Of a stretch of DNA of 6,224 bases, positions 1 through 5,388 are shown piece after piece. Under the pieces are notes generated by a model. The model was given only the letters and a program-made list of their open reading frames with translations. It ran no database searches and was not told the origin of the DNA. Each line of letters opens with the position of its first letter. The first letter of the stretch is position 1. Source of the stretch: Gemmatimonadota bacterium (GTDB lineage Bacteria > Gemmatimonadota > Gemmatimonadetes > Palauibacterales > Palauibacteraceae); contig JAUVPT010000103.1 in NCBI GenBank assembly GCA_030598525.1, positions 1 to 6,224 of the forward strand. The letters run 5' to 3'. The translations under genes were made by a program, and so were the position numbers.

Positions 1-507
1 CGGGAGCAAGTATCCGGTCACACCGAATACGATGACCACGGCGAACAGAGCGAGCCCCACGAACCAGCTCGTCTCGCGCGGGGGCTTGTACGCGCCTGCA
101 AACAGGATCCGCGCCAAATGGGCCAGCAACGCCACGACGATCAGACTCGCCGCCCACACGTGCATGTCCCGCAGGAGCCAGCCGAATGGAGCCTCCGACA
201 CGATGAACTGAATGCTCGGATACGCCTCGTCCACCGACGGCCTGTAATAAAACGTCAGGAGAACGCCACTCACGACGAGGATCATGAACAGGAAATAGGC
301 GATGCCTCCGAAGGCGTGTTTCCAGCTGACATTCGCGGGAAGACGCCGGCTCCAGGATTGACGCAGGGACTGGTCGATCGGGACATTCCGATCGATCTTC
401 CCGTACAGAAGGCCAACCACGCGAAGCGCGCCCAGCAAAGCGGGATCCGCACTCTGCCTGACGTCGTCGCGAAACTGCTTGAGCCACGCAGTGATCCGCT
501 CTCGCAT
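1..507 (-). CDS. Cytochrome b of a bc/b6f-type complex, N-terminal 169 residues (cut by window edge)
   Basis: Membrane cytochrome b subunit of a quinol oxidoreductase, holding the two b hemes across the inner membrane. I translated it by hand from the minus strand: the ATG is at 507-505 and the frame stays open to base 1. After an unusually long polar N-terminus (about 60 residues) come helix A with the paired glycines G67-G68 and the FYYRPSVDEAY loop (86-96), helix B with H116 and H130 fourteen apart (one ligand for each heme), the YKPPRE loop (140-145) and helix C ending in TGYLLP (164-169). The helix D ligands, the Qo PEWY motif and the C-terminus lie outside. The start is 5 bases after the Rieske-like stop, with AGGGG about 8 bases upstream, so the two genes form an operon. 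It is clearly homologous to the plus-strand cytochrome b in this window but diverged from it. The position of the b6 heme c-n cysteine is alanine (A65). Confidence 0.93.
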   Translation of the reverse strand, partial: MRERITAWLKQFRDDVRQSADPALLGALRVVGLLYGKIDRNVPIDQSLRQSWSRRLPANVSWKHAFGGIAYFLFMILVVSGVLLTFYYRPSVDEAYPSIQFIVSEAPFGWLLRDMHVWAASLIVVALLAHLARILFAGAYKPPRETSWFVGLALFAVVIVFGVTGYLLP

Positions 508-512
508 CGTCT

Positions 513-953
513 TCACCCCTGCTCGCGGGTCACGAAGACGAGCCCGCGTTGGACGCTTACGTCGTAACGCCTGAGTGGGCGGGTCGTCAGTCCTTCGACG
601 GCACGTCCTCGCAAGTCATACGTCTGATGGCCGCAGGGCGAGACGACCCGGAACGTTTGCTGGTCCCACTCGAGGATGCAACCATCGAGGGTAGACGTCC
701 CCTGTATGGCGTAGAACTCGTCGTCTGAGATTCGCACGAGAAGCACGATCTCTTCTCCCCAGTTGTTCACCCGGCTCCCGCCCACTGGAATCTTGTCGAT
801 ACGCCCCATCCGGAGCGCGCTCTGTCGGTCCGGAAGTGTCAGGTGCTCAGCAGGGATCGCGTAGAGGACGGCGAACAGGCTCAACATCAGACCGAGCAGT
901 AGAAGGAGCCCGATCATCAGCAGTGACTCGAGGCCGCGTTCGGAGGAATTCAT
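513..953 (-). CDS. Rieske-fold protein lacking all four [2Fe-2S] ligands, membrane-anchored
   Basis: Small protein (146 aa from the ATG at 953-951) with one N-terminal membrane segment (about residues 11-33) and a periplasmic Rieske-like domain. It aligns without gaps to the normal Rieske protein at 3796-4251 from box I to the C-terminus (shared RPL..YDV.V). Box I, normally C-T-H-L-x-C, reads S87-T-L89-D-G-C92. Box II, normally C-P-C-H, reads S105-P-C107-G108. The ligands C, H, C, H are thus S, L, S, G, while both disulfide cysteines (C92, C107) remain. The protein has only two Cys and two His (H37, H109) in all, so a standard cluster cannot form. There is also no twin-arginine signal, which fits a protein that need not be exported folded with a cofactor. 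It lies directly upstream of a cytochrome b gene. The frame is open upstream to 1088, but that extension is arginine-rich and unlike the family, so I prefer the start at 953; its ribosome site is weak. The role is unknown: perhaps a structural subunit or a disulfide sensor. Confidence 0.82.
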   Translation of the reverse strand: MNSSERGLESLLMIGLLLLLGLMLSLFAVLYAIPAEHLTLPDRQSALRMGRIDKIPVGGSRVNNWGEEIVLLVRISDDEFYAIQGTSTLDGCILEWDQQTFRVVSPCGHQTYDLRGRAVEGLTTRPLRRYDVSVQRGLVFVTREQG

Positions 954-1291
954 CGCAGTCTGTCCGGATTGAGAGCGGTTGCCACGGATCAGGATCGCCC
1001 GTGTCCCGGCCGCCAGAGGCTGACGCGGGATCCGTTGGAAGTTCAAGCTATGGATGGATCGATCGGGTGGCCACCACACGGGAGGCACGGCGTCATATAT
1101 GGAGAACCGCGGAAGGCGACAGTTGTCGGGTGCACTCGCGCAGGTCGCACTGCGTATCTAGTATGAGTCCCGTTATACTCCAATGAAGCTGTGTTCACGC
1201 TCGGACCTGAGCCGTACGCACCGACGAGAAAAGGGGGCGGACAGGCATTGTCGCGCCCCGTACACGAGCACCGTGACACGGATGGTCCCGA
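954..1291. promoter_or_regulatory. Divergent intergenic region between the two electron-transfer operons
   Basis: About 340 bases separate the start of the minus-strand Rieske-like gene from the start of the plus-strand tetraheme cytochrome gene. Overlapping frames here give arginine-rich translations without family features, so I call no gene. The region must hold promoters for both operons. AT-rich patches, rare in this GC-rich DNA, lie at 1094-1100 (ATATAT) and 1155-1179. Short perfect palindromes occur at 1057-1064 (GATCGATC) and 1066-1075 (GGTGGCCACC). No convincing paired -35/-10 elements with good spacing were found for either direction. Confidence 0.55.
1160..1179 (+). promoter_or_regulatory. 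Possible -10 element within an imperfect dyad
   Basis: TATACT at 1174-1179 resembles a sigma-70 -10 box on the plus strand. It forms the right half of the dyad AGTAT-N10-ATACT (1160-1179), in which six of ten half-site positions are symmetric. A repressor or activator bound here could control the tetraheme-led operon, whose first codon is at 1292. No good -35 box lies 16-18 bases upstream, so the promoter may depend on an activator, or the match may be chance. Confidence 0.25.
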
Positions 1292-2506
1292 ATGAGTGTT
1301 CGGACAACTGTACATCTTCATCCCCGTCTGCCGCTGTGTTCGGCCGCGTTCCTGCTGACTCACTTCCTGGCGTCCTCACCCCTTTGCGCCCAGGAGCCCT
1401 CGGCTGCCGCACAGAGCGCGATCGCCGGGGCGGCCGTCTTCGGTGAGCAGGGATGCGTTGCGTGTCACAGCGTTAGTGGCAGTGCTGGCTCGGTCGGCCC
1501 CGACCTGCGGACGACTTCGTCTACCACGGACGTGTACGGGATCACGGCCGCGCTGTGGAACCACCTGCCGGAGATGGCGGCCCGGATGGACTCTCTCTCT
1601 ATCCGACGACCTCGTTTGAGCGCTCGTGAAGCGGGCGATCTCGTGGCCTACGTCTACATGCTGGGCGGTGCGGAGCGGGCAGGTTCGGCGAACGCGGGTG
1701 CAGAGCTGTTCCGGGAGTCAGGGTGCGTTCGCTGCCACCGCGTGGGAACCGCGGGAGGAGTGATCGGACCGGCACTCGACCGGATTCCATCGTTGCGCAG
1801 CCCGCACGGGCTGGCAGCGGGATTGTGGAACCACTCGGGCGCCATGATTCCGAAGATGAACGAGTTGGGGATTCCGTATCCGATACTGTCTGCGGAAGAC
1901 CTGTCGAACCTGCGAGCGTTTTTCGTGGCGTCATCGCCGGACGATGATCCGGTGACGGATTCTCCGGGATGGGTCCTCCCGGGGGACGCCGGTCGGGGCC
2001 GGTCGCTCGTGGAGCGCCAGAACTGCCAGGCCTGCCATACGATCGCCGGGCTGGGAGCCGGCACCGCCCCCGAGCTGGCAGCGCGCGCAAGCCGACGAAG
2101 CGCAGAGGCGTATCTCGCGGCGCTGTGGAACAAGGGGCCCGCGATGCGCGCCGCCTTCGCCGCTCGAGGGGAGCTCCCCCCCAGCTTCGAGCCGGGGGAG
2201 ATGGCTGATCTCTTCGCATATCTTCAATCGCTCGGGTATTTCCAGACCTCGGGTAATGCCGCGCGGGGAGCCGGAGTGGCGCGAACCAGTGGTTGCCTGG
2301 AATGCCATGGCTGGGGCGCCGATGGCCGGGCCGCAGAGGACCTGTCGCGAATCACTCCGCGCCCTGATGTCGCAGACCGGGTGGCCGTACTGTGGAATCA
2401 CCTGAGTGTGCTGGACGCATCGGACCCATTGCAGGGAAATTGGTCATCAATCGACCGGTCGGAGATGGTCGACCTTCTCGAATACCTCGGAGCGGCATCC
2501 AGATGA
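1292..2506 (+). CDS. Secreted tetraheme cytochrome c made of four class I-like repeats
   Basis: Periplasmic electron carrier of 404 aa. A signal peptide (hydrophobic core about residues 13-31, cleavage likely near A33 or Q34) precedes four CxxCH heme sites at 55-59, 145-149, 245-249 and 335-339. The spacing of 90, 100 and 90 shows four tandem monoheme domains. Each repeat carries an LWN motif (88, 178, 278, 367) about 30 residues after its heme site. Repeats 1-3 have a methionine seven residues into that motif (M95, M185, M285), the likely sixth heme ligand, and a proline of GPxL type (P70, P160, P260). Repeat 4 has L374 there and no such proline. The gene opens the plus-strand operon and overlaps the next cytochrome by ATGA. 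It may act as the mobile or docked acceptor in place of cytochrome c1. The ATG at 1292 gives a sensible signal peptide, although the ribosome site is weak (GGATGG near 1281). C32 is not in a lipobox. Confidence 0.9.
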   Translation: MSVRTTVHLHPRLPLCSAAFLLTHFLASSPLCAQEPSAAAQSAIAGAAVFGEQGCVACHSVSGSAGSVGPDLRTTSSTTDVYGITAALWNHLPEMAARMDSLSIRRPRLSAREAGDLVAYVYMLGGAERAGSANAGAELFRESGCVRCHRVGTAGGVIGPALDRIPSLRSPHGLAAGLWNHSGAMIPKMNELGIPYPILSAEDLSNLRAFFVASSPDDDPVTDSPGWVLPGDAGRGRSLVERQNCQACHTIAGLGAGTAPELAARASRRSAEAYLAALWNKGPAMRAAFAARGELPPSFEPGEMADLFAYLQSLGYFQTSGNAARGAGVARTSGCLECHGWGADGRAAEDLSRITPRPDVADRVAVLWNHLSVLDASDPLQGNWSSIDRSEMVDLLEYLGAASR

Positions 2507-3783
2507 ACAGAAACATGACCCTTGCCGCAGTCGTCGCCGTCGGACTCGTCCTGTGTATAGCGCCGGGCCTGTTCGCACAGGATTCCTCGGACATGTGCAT
2601 CGAATGCCACCGGGCGCTCGACTCTGAGCCACTGTCGCGCCAGGTGGAGCAGTTCGAGGTGGATATCCACGCGGCGGCCGGATTCGGATGCGTGGACTGC
2701 CACGGTGGCGATGCCTCTATCGCGGGACCGGGAGGCATGGACCCGGCACTCGGATTTCTCGGGGCACCCGGGGGCGAGGAGATCATCGCGGTATGCGGGC
2801 GGTGTCATTCCGATGCCGAGTTCATGCGTCAGTTCAACCCATCGCTTCGTGTCGACCAGGAGGCGGAGTACTGGACGTCACGCCATGGCCAGCGACTGGC
2901 TGCCGCCGGAGACACGGCGGTCGCGACCTGCGCGGACTGTCACGCTCCGCACGGTATCCGACCGGCGTCGGACCCGAAGTCGACCGTCTACCCTCCGAAC
3001 GTCGCTTCGACCTGCGGTCGGTGCCACGACGACTCCGCTCGGATGGGCACGTATGACATTCCCGTCGATCAGAACGAGAAGTACGCGCGTTCGGTGCATC
3101 ACGAGGCGCTGGTCGAAGGCGGCGATATCTCGGCGCCCACCTGTAACGACTGTCATGGAAACCACGGAGCGGCGCCACCGGGTATCTCTTGGGTGGGCAA
3201 CGTCTGCGGCCAGTGTCATGCCGTGATGGCAGATCAGTATGAGCAAAGTCGGCACGCGCAGACATTCGTGGAGATGGGAATGCCCGGGTGTGCCACATGT
3301 CACAGCAATCACGAGATCCTCGAGGCGGGAGACTCCCTCCTCGGCCTGGGAGACGGCGCCGTGTGCGCCGCGTGTCATACAGAGGGCGATCCAGGGGGAA
3401 GCGCCGCGATGGCCATGCGTGCCGGGATCGATTCGCTCACCGTGGAAATCGACGAGGCAACCGCTGTCCTCCACGAGGCGGAGCAGGCAGGCATGGAAGT
3501 GAGCGCCGCCCAGGCGGATATGAAGGATTCGAACAGCGCGCTGGTCATGGGGCGTGCCGCGATGCATTCGTTTTCACCGGATGCCGTGACGGAAGCGCTC
3601 GCGCCGGGCCGCGAAATCGCGGGTGCGAGTCTTGAAAAAGGACAGTCCGCACTACAGGATCTCCGTGTACGCCGAATGGGTCTTATCGCGTCCGTCGCGA
3701 TCATCCTGGTATTAATCCTCGCTCTCGTCCTCAAGATTCGGCAGATCGGGTCCGGACCCGCCGACTCGCCCGGCCGAGCTTGA
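2503..3783 (+). CDS. Nonaheme cytochrome c with C-terminal membrane anchor
   Basis: Membrane-tethered multiheme electron conduit of 426 aa. The best start is the ATG at 2503, overlapping the previous stop as ATGA; it yields a clean signal peptide (residues 1-25, ending LFAQ). The frame is open to 2392, but that would bury the signal. Nine CxxCH sites lie at 32, 63, 98, 143, 171, 214, 235, 263 and 288. Histidines H56, H128, H150, H199, H200, H221, H251 and H270 sit in SxH or CHxxH-like settings and could supply most distal ligands, giving bis-histidine hemes as in cytochrome c3/NrfH-like multiheme families. After the last heme comes a long, probably helical, heme-free stretch (about 300-390, with H324 and H355), then a membrane helix (392-410) and a short basic cytoplasmic tail. 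Placed between a tetraheme cytochrome and Rieske/cytochrome b genes, it probably replaces cytochrome c1/f as the fixed acceptor from the Rieske protein. I do not recognise a named family member; an enzymatic multiheme role is possible but not supported. Confidence 0.9.
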   Translation: MNRNMTLAAVVAVGLVLCIAPGLFAQDSSDMCIECHRALDSEPLSRQVEQFEVDIHAAAGFGCVDCHGGDASIAGPGGMDPALGFLGAPGGEEIIAVCGRCHSDAEFMRQFNPSLRVDQEAEYWTSRHGQRLAAAGDTAVATCADCHAPHGIRPASDPKSTVYPPNVASTCGRCHDDSARMGTYDIPVDQNEKYARSVHHEALVEGGDISAPTCNDCHGNHGAAPPGISWVGNVCGQCHAVMADQYEQSRHAQTFVEMGMPGCATCHSNHEILEAGDSLLGLGDGAVCAACHTEGDPGGSAAMAMRAGIDSLTVEIDEATAVLHEAEQAGMEVSAAQADMKDSNSALVMGRAAMHSFSPDAVTEALAPGREIAGASLEKGQSALQDLRVRRMGLIASVAIILVLILALVLKIRQIGSGPADSPGRA

Positions 3784-3784
3784 C

Positions 3785-3789
3785 AGGAG
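3785..3789 (+). promoter_or_regulatory. Ribosome binding site of the Rieske gene
   Basis: AGGAG lies 6 bases upstream of the ATG at 3796, within the 12-base gap after the nonaheme cytochrome stop. It fixes the Rieske start and supports translation from a shared messenger. Confidence 0.75.
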
Positions 3790-3795
3790 TTCGTC

Positions 3796-4251
3796 ATGTC
3801 CAAACCAGATCGTCCTGCCACCGAGAGCCGGAGGGGTTTCGTCAACTGGCTCCTGGGCACGAGCGCCGGCGCGTTCGTCGTCTCGGCCTTCTATCCCGTC
3901 GCCCGGTTCGTCGTGCCGCCTCTGGAGGCGGAGTCGGCCACTTCCAGTGTGACGTTGCCGTTCGGTCCGGCCGAGATCGGTACCAACCAGGGAAAGTCAT
4001 TCCGGTTCGGGAATCGGCCTGGCCTTCTCGTGCGCACTCCCTCGGGCGAGCTGCGGGCGTTCTCGGCCGAGTGCACCCACCTCTCCTGCACCGTTCAGTA
4101 CAGGACGGATGAATCGCGGATCTGGTGCGCCTGCCACAACGGCTTCTTCGACCTGACCGGCACGAACGTTCAGGGCCCACCGCCCCGTCCGCTCGAAACA
4201 TATGACGTGAACGTCCGGGGCGATCAGATCGTCGTCGGTCTGAAGGCGTGA
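3796..4251 (+). CDS. Rieske [2Fe-2S] protein of a bc/b6f-type complex
   Basis: Rieske iron-sulfur subunit (151 aa) that takes one electron from quinol at the Qo site of cytochrome b and passes it to a c-type heme on the periplasmic side. A twin-arginine signal-anchor (S11-R12-R13-G-F, then a hydrophobic segment 16-40) indicates folded export by Tat and retention in the membrane. All ligands are present: box I C93-T-H95-L-S-C98 and box II C111-A-C113-H114, with C98 and C113 forming the disulfide. Two hydrogen-bond donors that raise the potential in mitochondrial-type Rieske proteins, the serine and tyrosine of CPCHGSxY, are G116 and F118 here. This predicts a low-potential cluster, fitting menaquinol. 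The domain is short, as in small bacterial Rieske proteins. It overlaps the cytochrome b gene by GTGA if that gene starts at 4248, so the pair are probably translationally coupled. Confidence 0.95.
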   Translation: MSKPDRPATESRRGFVNWLLGTSAGAFVVSAFYPVARFVVPPLEAESATSSVTLPFGPAEIGTNQGKSFRFGNRPGLLVRTPSGELRAFSAECTHLSCTVQYRTDESRIWCACHNGFFDLTGTNVQGPPPRPLETYDVNVRGDQIVVGLKA

Positions 4252-5354
4252 GGAGCATGGAGAACCACGAGTCCCGTCTGTCCGCGATCTGGAATTGGCT
4301 GGACCAGCGCATAGGCCTGGCTCCGGCCATCTCACTCGCCCGGAAGAAGGAAGTTCCGGTCCACAAACACTCGATCTGGTACTACATGGGGGGGATGACG
4401 CTCTTCCTTTACCTGGTGCAGATCGGTACCGGAATCCTCCTGCTCATCTACTATCGGCCGAGTGCGGAGGAGGCGTACGAGTCCGTCCAGTTCCTGATGA
4501 CCGACGTAAAGTTCGGATGGCTGGTTCGATCGATCCACCACTGGGCGGCGAACCTGATGATCTTCATGGCGTTCGTCCACCTGGTCAGCGTCCTGTTCAT
4601 GAAGGCCTACCGACCGCCCCGAGAGCTCACCTGGTTCTCGGGAGTGATTCTCCTGGCCCTGGCGCTCGCTTTCGGGTTCACGGGGTACCTGCTTCCCTGG
4701 AACGAGCTCGCGTTCTTCGCGACCAGAGTCGGCACGGAAATCGTAGGCGTGTTTCCCTTCGTTGGAGACTTCGCGCTCAAGATCGCTCGCGGCGGAACCG
4801 ACGTGACGGGTGCGACGCTCACACGATTCTACGGCGTCCATGTCGCGATCCTGCCAGCCATAGGATTCTTTTTTCTCGGGCTCCACCTCCTCCTGGTCCA
4901 GAAGCTGGGGATGAGCGTACCACCGTCCATCGAGAACAGCGGGTCGCCGAAGAGAGCGATGAAGTTCGTCCCCGACTTCTTTCTGCGGGATGCGATCGGG
5001 TGGCTCGTCGCCGTAGCGCTGCTGGTCACCCTTGCCGCCTTCCTCCCCGCCCACCTGGGAGTGAAGGCCGATCCATTCGCCGCGGCGCCGGCGGGGATCA
5101 AGCCGGAATGGTACTTCATGTTCATGTTCCATCAGCTGAAGCTCCTTCCGGCACATATCCTGGGCATTGAAGGGGAACTGGTGGGCGTCATGGCGTTCGC
5201 CCTGGGCGGGGTATTCCTGTTTCTGGTTCCGTTTCTCGACCGGAATGCCGCGAGAGGAAAACCGAGTCCTCTGTTCACATGGATCGGTATCGCGATTCTG
5301 GCTTACATACTGATCATGACCTGGCTGGGCTACACGGCTGATCCAATGGGATGA
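4248..5354 (+). CDS. Cytochrome b, b6-like with fused subunit IV part
   Basis: Integral membrane quinol-oxidising subunit (368 aa, seven predicted helices). Helix B carries H97 and H111, fourteen apart; helix D carries H198 and H213, fifteen apart, the spacing typical of cytochrome b6 rather than mitochondrial cytochrome b (fourteen). The loop YRPPRELTW (121-129), helix C ending TGYLLPW (145-151), and TRFYGVH (192-198) also match b6. The part after about 240 corresponds to subunit IV: three helices and the Qo motif PEWY (286-289), so b6 and subunit IV are one chain. The cysteine that anchors heme c-n in b6 is Y46 here, so that heme is not expected to be covalently bound. The GTG start at 4248 overlaps the Rieske stop; the ATG at 4257 is an alternative, but its AGGAG (4251-4255) is only one base away, too close to be a normal ribosome site. 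With the Rieske protein and multiheme cytochromes it forms the core of the complex. Confidence 0.95.
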   Translation: MRSMENHESRLSAIWNWLDQRIGLAPAISLARKKEVPVHKHSIWYYMGGMTLFLYLVQIGTGILLLIYYRPSAEEAYESVQFLMTDVKFGWLVRSIHHWAANLMIFMAFVHLVSVLFMKAYRPPRELTWFSGVILLALALAFGFTGYLLPWNELAFFATRVGTEIVGVFPFVGDFALKIARGGTDVTGATLTRFYGVHVAILPAIGFFFLGLHLLLVQKLGMSVPPSIENSGSPKRAMKFVPDFFLRDAIGWLVAVALLVTLAAFLPAHLGVKADPFAAAPAGIKPEWYFMFMFHQLKLLPAHILGIEGELVGVMAFALGGVFLFLVPFLDRNAARGKPSPLFTWIGIAILAYILIMTWLGYTADPMG

Positions 5355-5357
5355 TAC

Positions 5358-5373
5358 GGGCCGGAGACGGCCT
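5358..5373 (+). other. Short GC hairpin between cytochrome b and acetyl-CoA synthetase genes
   Basis: GGCCG (5359-5363) and CGGCC (5368-5372) pair around a GAGA tetraloop of the stable GNRA type, and a flanking G-U pair is possible. There is no T-tract after it, so it is not a normal intrinsic terminator. It could slow polymerase or protect a processed messenger end. Chance is also possible in GC-rich DNA. Confidence 0.35.
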
Positions 5374-5378
5374 CGAGC

Positions 5379-5383
5379 GGAGG
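5379..5383 (+). promoter_or_regulatory. Ribosome binding site of the acetyl-CoA synthetase gene
   Basis: GGAGG lies 5 bases upstream of the ATG at 5389, a near-ideal site that fixes the start. It lies in a 34-base gap with no terminator, so read-through from the cytochrome b gene is plausible. Confidence 0.75.
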
Positions 5384-5388
5384 ACTGA

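Noticed and set aside
118..567. Plus-strand open frame of 149 codons
   Set aside because: It is antisense to the cytochrome b reading frame, which shows strong family motifs; its translation is charged and unlike any domain.
954..1088. N-terminal extension of the Rieske-like protein to 1088
   Set aside because: The added 45 residues are rich in Arg and Pro with no signal or family match; the ATG at 953 places the membrane helix near the N-terminus, as expected.
1385..1390. Possible lipoprotein cysteine (C32) in the tetraheme signal peptide
   Set aside because: The preceding residues S-P-L do not fit a lipobox; ordinary signal peptidase cleavage nearby is more likely.
836..1412. Several small open frames in and around the intergenic region
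   Set aside because: They overlap each other on both strands, are Arg/Ser/Pro-rich, and lack ribosome sites or family features.
2392..2502. N-terminal extension of the nonaheme cytochrome to 2392
   Set aside because: It lies inside the tetraheme gene and would put 37 residues before a typical signal peptide; the ATGA overlap at 2503 is the natural start.
5358..5373. Hairpin as an intrinsic terminator
   Set aside because: The stem is only 5 bp and no run of T follows.
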